This document shows positions 9,727 to 18,402 of a stretch of DNA of 64,000 bases, piece by piece; positions within the stretch are counted from its first letter, which is position 1, and every line of letters begins with the position of its first letter. The notes below the pieces were generated by a model that did no database searches, was not told where the DNA came from, and saw only the letters and a list, made by a program, of their open reading frames with translations. The position numbers were made by a program, and so were the translations under genes. The DNA lies in assembly GCA_963794385.1 (NCBI GenBank), contig CAWCDT010000003.1, positions 1-64,000 on the forward strand, in the 5' to 3' direction. This DNA is from Gaiellasilicea sp963794385 (lineage in GTDB: Bacteria > Actinomycetota > Thermoleophilia > Gaiellales > Gaiellaceae).

Positions 9727-11175
9727 TGCCCTACGACGTTGATGCCTTCTGCGAAACTCTGCGAGCGCTTATCGCTGCGGCCGATGGCGACCGGCGGCCC
9801 GTCGACGCGGCGGGAAAGCGCAGGCAGGGCGGGATCAAGCCCATTCGTGACGGTGTCTGGCGGATCGATGTCGAGGCGCCTCGAGCTGACGGGCCACGGA
9901 GGCGCCGGCGCCGCTAACCATCGAAGGGTCGCTGGCGGACGCAGAGCGAGGGCTCGCCGAGCTTCGGTCGGAGGTCGCGGACCGCCGGTGAGTCCGACTG
10001 ATGCCACACGTAGGCATCAGGCCCAACGCCGCGCGTGGCTTCGGGGACGGTGATCGAAGCGAGGACCGAATCGCTGGTTCGTCCAGTTCGACGGCCCACC
10101 CGACGGGGTCACCGGAGGCGCCGCCGTCATACAGCCGGACGGTTCAAGGGGGCCGTGCCGATGCCGAGGCAGCACTGGCCCGGCTGCGACTCGACGTCGG
10201 CGGTGGCGACATCGTCGTGGCTACCAACGCTGCGCACGGTTCGCGCCGCTGCGACTGTACCTGCGCGAATCGCGCACGGAGCGGACTGACCGTCCGGACC
10301 GACCGGTCGGCCTGCAATCGGACTGTGCGTCTACGCGTCTGCCGGGTGGTGGGGGCGGCCGGCGATCTCCCGCTGAGCAAGGCTCGATCTGGCAAGACTC
10401 GAGCGGATCTTCGTGTCGCTGGGAGGACAACGATCACAGCGCGAGGGTGTGCCCGCTACGCCTCGACGGTCTCCAAGGTGCTGGAGCACGCCAAGCGGGT
10501 CTGGCTGGATCACCTCGAACCCGGCCCGGGATGCCCGCCGCCCACGGGTTCCTGGTCACCGCACCCCGACGTCCCCGAAGCCGCCGAGGTCCGTGCCGCA
10601 ATGGCCCGCAGCCAAGGAACGCGACTACCTCTCTATGCCTACGTGCTCGGCCTCGCCACGATCGGGTGCCGCCGTAGGCGAGCTGCTGGCGCTGGCGGAT
10701 GCAAGATCTCGATCTCGCTCGACGAGTGGTGACAATCCGAGCCGCCCTCGCCGATGGCGGCCCGGGGGCGGGCATCTACTACAAGGCGACCAAGCGGAAC
10801 GACTGGCGCGACGTGCCCCTCACTGACCAGATAGCGGACGTGCTCGCAGAGCTGGTCGAGCAGCGACGAGCCGCCGGACGGGGCCAACTGGAGCTCAAGC
10901 CGGACAGCTACGTTTTCAGCGAGGACGTCGACGGCGCTCGATGGCTGCGGCCTGATACGACCACACATCGCTGGTTGGCGGCTCGGGGGCCGAACAAGGT
11001 CACGTTCGCCATGCTGAGGCGGTACGTAGCGACGCAGCTGCTCGACGCCACCAACGGCGACTACCGGACGGTGGCCTCGATCACCGGCAACAGCGAGGAG
11101 ACGCTGCGTCGCTGGTACGACGCCGGGCCGAACCTGGAGAAGAAGGCTGCGATCCTGGCCTTGGCCAAGTTGTAG
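9727..11175 (+). CDS. Tyrosine site-specific integrase (first module), frameshifted
   Basis: Tyrosine recombinases insert and excise mobile elements at attachment sites. The N-terminus has GIKPIRDGVWRIDVEAPR and SLTIEGSLADAERALAEL, an arm-binding AP2-like region. Many frameshifts follow between 9,900 and 10,700. The catalytic half is clean from 10,700: GELLALRW-DLDLARR (Arg I), KATKRNDWRDVPL (Lys), MLRRYVATQLL (box II), TVASITGNSEETLRRWYDAG (Tyr). Box II lacks the usual HxLRH histidine, which is odd. It lies just downstream of tRNA-Gly, its probable attachment site, and converges on an excisionase gene. Confidence 0.8.
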
Positions 11176-11184
11176 GCGGCGGCG

Positions 11185-11418
11185 TCAGGCGTCGGTTGGC
11201 TTACCTTTGGCCAATAGCGCCTCGATGGCCGCCCGCGTGATGACCACTCGTCGGCGGAAACGGAGTGCCGGCAGCGAGCCGTCTCGGACGCACTCGTAGG
11301 CCGTCGTCCGCGAGATACCGAGCAAGCGGCTGCTTCCTCGACGGTGAACGTCTGGCGGTCGGCTGGTGCGAGCGACGGCCGGCGCTGCCCGGCTCGCTGA
11401 CATCGGTCGGGTCGTCAT
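11185..11418 (-). CDS. Excisionase-type helix-turn-helix protein
   Basis: The product reads QTFTVEEAA, then, after a one-base shift, LLGISRTTAYECVRDGSLPA, RFRRRVVITRAAIEALLAKG. This is the winged-helix pattern of excisionases and BldC/MerR-like DNA-binding proteins (about 75 residues). It ends 10 bases from the end of the convergent integrase gene. That pairing suggests it controls the direction of recombination. The start is approximate because of the frameshift. Confidence 0.75.
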   Translation of the reverse strand: MTTRPMSASRAAPAVARTSRPPDVHRRGSSRLLGISRTTAYECVRDGSLPALRFRRRVVITRAAIEALLAKGKPTDA

Positions 11419-11521
11419 GGGATCCATCGGGACGGACGACCGGATCGGAGGGGACCACCCGGATAGGACGGGTCCATCCGCAGCGGTCTTGCTGGCGTGG
11501 GAGGTAGCTGGGTCCCTGAAG

Positions 11522-14085
11522 TCACAGGTCGAGGTCGATGCCAGTGGCTTCGACGAGCAGTTCAGGATCGGCTTGCAGGGCGTGCTGGATCTCTTGGTGT
11601 TCGACGATGTGGGGCCAGTTGGTGATGATCCAGGCCCGTCGGGCGTCGTGGCCGTCGAGCGCTTCACGGAGCAGGTCGTGGGTGTCGTCGAGGCTGAGCT
11701 GGCCGGCCTGCAGCTGGGCGATGGTTGGCCGCATGTCGGGCGGGCAGGTGGCGAACAGCTCGTCGAGCTCGACGAGCCGCTGGTAGAGGCCTCGGTCGGC
11801 CGGCAGCTCGGCGGGAAGGACAGCGAGGCGCCGGTGTCGGCGAGCCACAGGCGGGTGCGGGCGAGTTCCTCGGTGAGAGCGTCGAACGCCGCCCTGGTCG
11901 TCCGGTTCGGCGGGGCGGGCGCCGAGCCCTGGTGTGTTGTCGGCGGAGGTCGTGGTCGAGCCGCCAGGTGGCGATGGCGGTGACGGCGTCGTGCCAGGTG
12001 CGGGCGCCGGCGGGGTCGTCGGGGCGGGCGCCGAGGAGGCCGGTGAGCCAGGCGGTGTGCTGGCGATGAGGGTGTCGGTGTGCCGTTCGATGACCTGGCC
12101 GGCGGCTCGCCCGTAGCGGTCGGCGTCGCCGGGTTCGACGCCGACGGCGTGCACGAGGCTGTCCCATCGTGCGGTGTGCTGTTCGAGCTCGTGGTGCAGC
12201 CGGTCGAGGTGGGCTCCGGCGCGCGGGCGAGAGCTGTCGTTGGCGGTGGGGGCCGACGATGCGCAGCTCGTCCCAGTCGAACGTCTTGGTCGCTTGCCGA
12301 CCGTCGGCGGAGATGAAATGCACGGTGGCGGTCGCGGCGTGGTCGTCGATGTCGGTGACGGTGCCGATGTTGTGGCGGTCGTGGGGGCTGACGGTCTGTC
12401 CGATGGCCGAGGTGTCGGGCGGCGTGCTCGGTGCGTTCGACCCGCTCGGAGACCTCGGAGATGTGTCCGCCGAGGACGTGGCGGCGCGTGCTTCGGCCTG
12501 GCGGGCGTCGGCGTGGCGCGACCGCGAGGTGGCGGTAGGGGAGGGTCGTGGCGAGGCGGTCGACGAGGTCGGCGTCGGGGTCGATGCTGTGGGCGAGCTG
12601 CTTGGCTCGGCTGCGGTCGATGCGGGTGATGAGGTCGTCCTCGACGGGGTCGGGTTGCTCGTCGGGGGGACGAGCCCGCGGTCGTGGCGTTCGAGCTCGG
12701 CGGCGGCTTGGCGGGTGAGATGGGCGGCTTCGGGGTCGGTGAGCACGATCCAGTTCTCGTGCGCACCGCGGGACAGCTCGACGTAGGCGCCTTCGCGGTA
12801 GAGGCCGTCGGCGCCGACGGCGATGGCCAGGTCCCAGGTGCCGCCTTGGGCCCGGTGGGTGGTGAGCGCGTAGGCGGCGGTGACCTGGCCGCCCCGGCGC
12901 AGGTAGCGGTCGTCGAGGACGACGTCGTGGCCGGTGTCGAGGCGGACGGCGAGCCGCCCTCGCCGGCGGCGGTGACGTGGCCGGCTGGCCGTTGGCGATC
13001 TCGACCGCCGCCGGCGAGGGTGGGTTGGGTGGCGTTGCGGCGCACCACGACCCGCTCGCCGACCCGGAAACGGCCCGGCCCGTAGGCCGACGGCCGCGGC
13101 GGCGAGCTCGCCGGCGGCGACGAGTCGTTCGGTCACGGCGGCGTTGAGCCGGTCGACGAGGTCGTTGGTGCCGGCCAGCAGCACCGGCTCGCAGGCCGTG
13201 CGTCGCGGGCGGCCAACCACCGGTCGACCGCAGCGGCGAGCATGGCGTCGGCGGTGTCGGTGACGACGACGCGGTCGTGGGCGAGGTAGGCGGCGACGGC
13301 GGCGGCGACGTCCCGGAACGGAGCTCGGCAAGGGCGGCCTGTTCCCAGGGTTGGCGTTGGCGGCGGTTCACGGTCAGCTCGGCCACGACGGGGGCGTGGG
13401 TGGCGGCGTAGGCGAAGCCGCCGCCGGCGCCGACCTCGGGGAGTTGGCGGTGGTCGCCGACCAGCAGCACCCGACCGCCGGCCGCGAGTTGCTTGGTGAC
13501 GACGGCTTCGAGGGTGCGGACGTCGGCCATGCCGGCCTCGTCGACAACCAGCAGCGACCCCGCTCTGGGGGCGTCCCAGCCGGAACGCCAACGGTCGACC
13601 AGCGAGTGCAGGGTGCGCGCTTCGAGGCCGGCCCCGGCGGCCAGCTCCAACGCCGCCCGGGCGGACGGCGCCGCACCCGATACGGCGATGCCCGGCGTGC
13701 TCGAACGCGGCGCGCACGGCGTCCACGGTGAACGTCTTGCCGGTGCCCGCCGGGCCGACCAGCACACTCACCGCCGCTGCCGAGCCGGCGATGCGGCGCA
13801 CTGCGTCGGCCTGGTCGGCGCCGATGCCCGGCCGGGCGGCGAGCACGGCGTCGACGCCGCCCGACGGCACTGTCACCGCTTGCGCCGAGCGGTGGATGGC
13901 GGCGACGAAGCGGGCCTCGACATCCAGCAGCTCACGACTCGTCCAGCGCCGTATCCCAGCGCTGGTCGTGCACGGCGACCACCTGGGGGGAGGCGAGCAC
14001 CCGGGCAGTGATCCGCTCGATGGTGTCGATCGTGGCGCCGAGGCCTTGGCGACGGGCGACGGCCTCCACGATCTCGGAGATGTGG
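11522..14085 (-). CDS. MobF-type relaxase/helicase, N-terminus missing, frameshifted
   Basis: This is the helicase half of a TraA/TrwC-like conjugative relaxase, which nicks and unwinds element DNA for transfer. In order it shows VSVLVGPAGTGKTFTVDAVR (Walker A), LLVVDEAGMADVRTLEAV (Walker B), LLVGDHRQLPEVGAGGGF, YALTTHRAQGGTWDLAIAVG, VELSRGAHENWIVLTD, and a long Arg-rich C-terminal tail ending ELLVEATGIDLDL. The N-terminal histidine-based nickase domain is absent: the frame can be followed only to about 14,085, where unrelated plus-strand coding begins. At least six frameshifts occur. It indicates an integrative conjugative element. Confidence 0.8.
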
Positions 14086-14089
14086 GACC

Positions 14090-14352
14090 ACAAGCTGGAG
14101 CAGCAGGTCCTGGCCGAGGAAAAGGAGCAGCGCCAGCGGCTTCAGGCGCTCGTGGACGAGCTCGGAGACGAGGAGGGCGAAGAAGAAGGAGGCACCGAAA
14201 TCACCGTGCTCGACGATCAGGGGGAGCGGACGCAGCAGTTCCTGCGTGACCTGTTCCAGGAGCATCCGGGTGGGATCTACAGAGGACGCGGTGAGACTCG
14301 CCGAGGAGCAGGGCCTCAGCGAGCGGACGCTCCTGCGGGAGGTTCGGCGCTA
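14090..14352 (+). CDS. C-terminal fragment of an element replication/primase-helicase protein
   Basis: Only the tail is present. It has a charged helical stretch (HKLEQQVLAEEKEQRQRLQ, ELGDEEGEEEGG), then QQFLRDLFQEHPGG and, after a frameshift near 14,285, AVRLAEEQGLSERTLLREVRR. The last segment is the small helix-turn-helix tail typical of AAA/primase proteins of phages and integrative elements (AEExGISERTLRRAR). The upstream part is missing at the junction with the relaxase. The family call is by pattern only. Confidence 0.5.
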
Positions 14353-14411
14353 GAGGTCGTTCGCATCGGCAGGGCAGACACCGCAGCATCTGGCGCTGCC
14401 CAGGTGGAGGA

Positions 14412-14668
14412 GTGAGCAAGCCGCTCGATGCGGACGTGCGTGCCCGCGATGCGGCCACGCGCTTCGCGCGAGCGTCGTGTCCCTGCTCTGCGCCAAGGCT
14501 CGTGACGGCAACGAGATCGAGCGCGAGCTTGCCGGGTACCAGGCCGGGAAGCTCCTCTACCTCATCCTGATCGACGCACCGACTCTCGTCCAGCTGCTGG
14601 ACGAGGAACACGAGGAGAATGTTCGTGACGCTGCCCACCGGCTCGCACAGAGCGCTGCGGAATCGTGA
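14412..14668 (+). CDS. Small hypothetical protein of the second mobile module
   Basis: GTG at 14412 follows a GGTGGAGGA ribosome-binding site and opens SKPLDADVRARDAATRFARA. After one frameshift near 14,475 it continues SVVSLLCAKARDGNEIEREL, GYQAGKLLYLILIDAPTLVQ, LLDEEHEENVRDAAHRLAQS. The product is a soluble helical protein of about 85 residues. I recognise no family. Its place between the primase tail and the excisionase-like gene suggests an accessory gene of the element. Confidence 0.5.
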
Positions 14669-14799
14669 CCACGCCCGGAAGGCGGGGCAGGTCGATGGGC
14701 GCGCGCCCGAGGAAATCCGCTCCTTCCAGAAGAAGGCGCGGCAGCTTCGCGGAGAGGCCCAGCGAATCCACCCGCCGCTCGACTTCCTGAGCGCCTCAG

Positions 14800-15062
14800 C
14801 TCGCGGCGGAGCTGGAGACGTTCGTGGACGCCCGCATCCGGGAGGCGCTCATCGCAGCGCGTGACGAGCGGCGCTCGCTCACCGTGGCCGGGTGCGCGGA
14901 GTACCTGGGCATCACGGAGACAGCGGTGAGACGGCGGATCGACCGAGGCCGTATTCCGGTGAAGCATCAAGGCCGCGCCGGTGCTCATCGACCGCGAGGC
15001 ACTCGACCGGCAGATCGGTGCCCAGCAGGTTGGGGAGGGCCGGATACACACCGCCCTTCGGG
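14800..15062 (+). CDS. Excisionase-like DNA-binding protein (second module)
   Basis: The readable frame is LAAELETFVDARIREALIAA, RDERRSLTVAGCAEYLGITE, TAVRRRIDRGRIPVKHQG. After one frameshift it ends RVLIDREALDRQIGAQQ. The core is the winged helix-turn-helix of excisionases. It directly precedes the second integrase, which is the common xis-int order. The first 20 codons and the start are uncertain. Confidence 0.6.
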
Positions 15063-15071
15063 GCCATTGAC

Positions 15072-15086
15072 ACCCCCCCCCCCCCC
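15072..15086. repeat. Run of 14 cytosines
   Basis: About fourteen consecutive C bases lie between the excisionase-like gene and the second integrase. Such a long homopolymer is exceptional in this window. It may be a real slippage-prone tract or an assembly and base-calling artefact. Confidence 0.8.
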
Positions 15087-15140
15087 GACAGTCCCATTCG
15101 ACAACGGCTGCTACACTACCCCCAATCAGAAACGGGGGCC

Positions 15141-16524
15141 GCGTGGCTGTCACCACCGACCCCCCGACTTCAGGAGGCAGACTCCTCATGGACCAGTAGC
15201 AGTCCTCTCATGGCTCTCGGCCCACCCGTCGAGCCGCTCGTCCACAACGGCAAGCGGATCGCGAACGTCTACGTCCGTGCACGACGCACAAGGCCGTGCC
15301 CGCTTCGAGTTCCAGGCGGAAGCGGGAACGGCACGACTCGCTCGCAAGACCCTGAAGGCCCAGACGCCGACCGATGTGGTGGCCGAGGCGAATCGTCTCC
15401 GCGTCGTCTCGGAGGAGTTTGGGCATCGTGCTCGGGGACGCTTCGACTCCAGGTTGCCCTCCGGGACCGGTTCATCGAGGAACTCTGCTCGGGGAACTAC
15501 GTCGCTCATTGAAGGGCTCGCTCTCGGTGTCCACCCTCGACTTGTATGAGCAACGACTCGACAGTTTACGTCCTCCCCGCTCTCGGACATTCGACCCGCG
15601 TTCGGGGGTAACGGGGCGCCTCGACGCCCTCCTCTACCTTCGCCGGCTGATCGACCGCATGAGGCTCGCGGGCAACTCCCTCGGGGCAGCACGATTCGGG
15701 GGACGATCGCAGCGACGACGTTCAGGTTCGGGGTTCACCGCGAGCTCGCTCCTGACGGACCCCGTCCGCTCGACGGCGACCTCGCCTTCGGCGGCACGGA
15801 CGAACGGAGCCGATTTATCTGAGCCCGAGGAGCTGGACGCGCTCCTCGACAAGCTGGGGGGTCCAGCTCCCTGCTCGTCGCGGCGACCTGCGCCTTCGCG
15901 GGATTGCGGATCTCCGAGACGCTCGGCCTCCGCTGGGGTGACCTGGACTTCGCCGCCTTTTAGAGATCGCCGTCCGCCCAGCAGCTCAGCCGCGACGGTC
16001 GTTCGCTGGGGGAAGGTCAAGACCGATTCGTTCGGAAGGCGTCGTCCCGATGCCCGTAGCCTCTCGCCGTGGGAGCTTCGCGCTCACCTGCGAACGGCAG
16101 GCCAAGCGCGGGTTCGATCGCATCTCCACCCGGAGGCGCTCGTCTTCGTGACGCGGGGGCGGCGAGCGTTCACCCCGGACGCCGCAACGCCCTGCGTGCC
16201 GTCCAGGCTACAGGCCGGAGAAGCTCGGCCTCGGCAACCTCGGCCTCCATGACCTGCGGCACTCGGCCGCTGGGCTGCTTCGCCAGGCGGGTAATCGCCC
16301 GACGAGGAGATCCCGCAGTCATCCTCCGCCACAGCTCGGCACGGTACGACGACGGCTCTGTATGGAGGCAGGAGCGACGAGGCGCGGCAGGCCGTCCGCC
16401 AGCGGGCAGCGGAGGCGCTCGGGTACGGCCCCCGCCCGTCGAGAGCTACCAGTCAGATTCCAGCGGACCCTCCACTCCGTCGGCGGTGTCCTGTCCGGTT
16501 TCAGGGCCAAATCGAGAGGGGTGA
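15141..16524 (+). CDS. Tyrosine site-specific integrase (second module), many frameshifts
   Basis: The N-terminus can be pieced together as KRIANVYVRDDAQGRARFEF, TARLARKTLKAQTPTDVVAE, matching the arm-binding region of phage-type integrases. The core shows LSPEELDALLDKLGG, CAFAGLRISETLGLRWGDLD (Arg I), LGLHDLRHSAAGLLRQAG (HxLRH box) and a Tyr in TTALYGGRSDEARQAV. It is about 440 residues with at least eight frame changes. It has a complete catalytic set once corrected. It ends about 160 bases before the truncated tRNA-Val, which may be its attachment site. It differs from the first integrase. Confidence 0.75.
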
Positions 16525-16547
16525 TGTCGGGCGTTCGGGTTTGGGCT

Positions 16548-16629
16548 GTGGCAGCCGTGGCAGCCTGTGGCAGCCGTTCTCGGTGCGATGCGGTTCTCAA
16601 GAGGGAAACGGCCTCAGGTGGGAAACGGC
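16548..16629. repeat. Short direct repeats between integrase and tRNA-Val
   Basis: GTGGCAGCC occurs three times (16548, 16557 and 16567), the first two copies directly abutting. GGGAAACGGC occurs twice (16603 and 16620). An imperfect inverted repeat, GGCTTTGG with CCAAAAGCC, follows at 16627-16648. Clusters of short repeats beside an integrase gene are typical of arm-type binding sites in attP, and that is my inference here. No gene is visible in this stretch. Confidence 0.5.
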
Positions 16630-16682
16630 TTTGGTTGAGCCAAAAGCCACACCGCGAGTGCATCCCTGGGCGACCCATTGCT

Positions 16683-16727
16683 CCGAGGCTTGTCGAGCTG
16701 GTGCTCTCCCAACTGAGCTAACCGCCC
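16683..16727 (-). tRNA. tRNA-Val (GAC), 5' half only
   Basis: Read on the minus strand from 16727, the sequence starts GGGCGGTTAGCTCAGTTGGG, a normal tRNA-Val acceptor strand and D arm. The anticodon region follows, with GAC at 16692-16694. The 3' side of the anticodon stem does not pair, and no T arm or 3' acceptor strand follows. The tRNA is therefore interrupted near the anticodon. It lies at the point where gene style and frameshift density change. It could be an assembly join or an integration scar. Confidence 0.7.
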
Positions 16728-16758
16728 GTGCGGGGAGAGATTCTAGCCGAGGAACGCT

Positions 16759-17239
16759 CTAGTCGAGGTACGACATCGGGTTGACCGGAGTGCCCGAGCG
16801 CCTGATCTCGAAGTGGAGGTGCGTGCCCGAGGAGTTGCCGGTGCTGCCGGCGAGGCCGAGCAGCTCGCCCTTCTGGACGCGCTCGCCGACGCGGACGTGC
16901 ACGTCCGAGAGATGCGCGTAGAGGGCGCTGAGGTTCCCGGGCAGGTCGAGCACGACGACCTGGCCGTAGCCGGAGTACCCGCTTGCGTACCCCGTCTCGC
17001 GGACGATGCCCCCGCTCACCGCACGCAGCCGCAGCGAGCGCAGCAGGAGCGATGTCGATGCCCGCGTGGACTGTGGTCGCCGCGCCAGCACGCCGAAGGG
17101 CGAGGAGACCGTGCCTGCTGGCCGGCCAGACCATCTGGAGCTGCGCGGCGCCGTCAGAGCGTGCCGAAGCCGATGTGGCAACGACGAGAGAGACAAGCAG
17201 GACGACGAGCGCGCTCCGCAAGAGGAGCGTCCGTGTCAT
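16759..17239 (-). CDS. Secreted M23 (LytM) peptidase, frameshifted
   Basis: LytM-type metallopeptidases cut peptidoglycan cross-bridges or activate other hydrolases. ATG at 17239 begins a signal peptide (TLLLRSALVVLLVSLVVATS ending ASA). The domain contains HAGIDIAP in one frame and, after a shift, VSGGIVRETGYASGYSGYGQ, ALYAHLSDVHVRVGERVQKG, SGTHLHFEIRRSG. The H-x(3)-D and HLH zinc ligands are present. The product is about 160 residues, so little more than the catalytic domain. It is a close paralogue of the next gene. Confidence 0.85.
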
Positions 17240-17294
17240 GGGCGGCCCGCACGGTAGGGCGAACCCCCCGCAGCCGCCTCACCCTATCGAGGGG

Positions 17295-17786
17295 TTAGCC
17301 GAAGAAGGGCGCCGGATCGACTGGAGCGCCGTGCTCGCGCAGCTCGAAATGGAGGTGCGTGCCCGTGCACGAGCCGGTGCAGCCGGCCTGCCCGATCGAC
17401 TCTCCGGCAGCGACCCACTGGCCGGGAACGACGTGGGCCTGCGAGAGATGCGCGTAGAGAAGCGTGTAGCCGCCGCCGACGTCGAGCACGACAACGTTGC
17501 CGTAGCCCTCGTAGCCGTTCAGCCAGCCGGCCGACGTCACGATGCCGCCCGCGGCGGCACGGACGTCGAGCGAGCGGAGGATCCCGACGTCGATGCCGAG
17601 GTGCATCCGCCCCCAGCGTGGGCCGTAGGTGCTCGTCAGCGTCCCGTCGGCCGGCCACTCGAGCGTGAGCGGCTCGAGGTGCTCGAGGTACACGTCGATC
17701 GGACCGTCGGGGACGGCGCTCGCGGGTGCAACGACGGTCAGGCTGACGAGGAGCGCGCAGAGCGCGCCGAGGGCAGTCCGCAGCAA
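17295..17786 (-). CDS. Secreted M23 (LytM) peptidase
   Basis: The intact 163-residue product has a signal peptide (LGALCALLVSLTVVAPASA), then LTSTYGPRWGRMHLGIDVGI with the first His and Asp ligands, LLYAHLSQAHVVPGQWVAAG and GTHLHFELREHGAPVDP with the HLH ligands. It is a minimal secreted peptidoglycan endopeptidase. The previous gene follows in the same direction, so the pair is a tandem duplication. It lies 26 bases downstream of the DUF4126 gene. Confidence 0.92.
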   Translation of the reverse strand: MLRTALGALCALLVSLTVVAPASAVPDGPIDVYLEHLEPLTLEWPADGTLTSTYGPRWGRMHLGIDVGILRSLDVRAAAGGIVTSAGWLNGYEGYGNVVVLDVGGGYTLLYAHLSQAHVVPGQWVAAGESIGQAGCTGSCTGTHLHFELREHGAPVDPAPFFG

Positions 17787-17811
17787 GCGCGGGAGGGTAG
17801 CAGGGTCCGCG

Positions 17812-18384
17812 TCACCGTCGGGAGGGAACCCGTCGCAGGCGCCGCCAGGCGGACAGCAAGCCCACGAGGAGCGCGACCACGAGCAGCAGCGCGACCAGCG
17901 GGAGGACGAACGCCGTCACGACGAGGACGAGCGAGCCGGCGTCCTCACCGATCGAGAGCAGCGGGTTGCCGACGCCGCCCGTCGTCGCGGTCGAGACGGG
18001 CCGGACCGCGGCCCGGCCGGCATGGATCGTGCCCGCCGTCGCACCGCCGAGCACGGCGGCCAGCAACGTCGGCAGGTCGGTCTCGAGCCCGGTCTGGCCG
18101 GTGAAGAGGACCGCACCCGACACCGGCGCGACGACGGTGCCGACGGCGTGCAGGACGTGATCGACTGCAGGGATCTTGTCGCCGACGAAGTCCGCGGTCA
18201 TGAGCGCACCGAGGACGACGAGCGCCGGCGTCGAGGTGAGATCGTCGAACGGCGCGGCGAGCTCGACGACGTCGAGCCGGGCGAGCAGCGCGCTCGCGAA
18301 CAGCGGCAGCCACGCGTTCAGCCCCGCCGCGCCGGAGAGCCCGAACGCCGCGAGTAGGCTGCCGAGCGCGGTGTCGAGACCCAC
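17812..18384 (-). CDS. DUF4126 integral membrane protein
   Basis: The 190-residue product has about five hydrophobic segments. Typical DUF4126 features are SLLAAFGLSGAAGLNAWLPL at the start, GDKIPAVDHVLHAVGTVVAP in the middle and TTGGVGNPLLSIGEDAGSLV towards the end. The family is of unknown function in bacterial membranes. ATG at 18384 gives MGLDTALGS, a normal start. It heads the minus-strand run that continues into the two M23 peptidases. Confidence 0.85.
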   Translation of the reverse strand: MGLDTALGSLLAAFGLSGAAGLNAWLPLFASALLARLDVVELAAPFDDLTSTPALVVLGALMTADFVGDKIPAVDHVLHAVGTVVAPVSGAVLFTGQTGLETDLPTLLAAVLGGATAGTIHAGRAAVRPVSTATTGGVGNPLLSIGEDAGSLVLVVTAFVLPLVALLLVVALLVGLLSAWRRLRRVPSRR

Positions 18385-18402
18385 TTAGAAGGATCTCGGG
18401 GC

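Noticed and set aside
9618..10007. Minus-strand frame ending in ERMTRLELATLTLAR over the tRNA-Gly gene
   Set aside because: The terminal segment is the translated antisense of the tRNA, a well-known spurious protein pattern. The remainder is antisense to the integrase.
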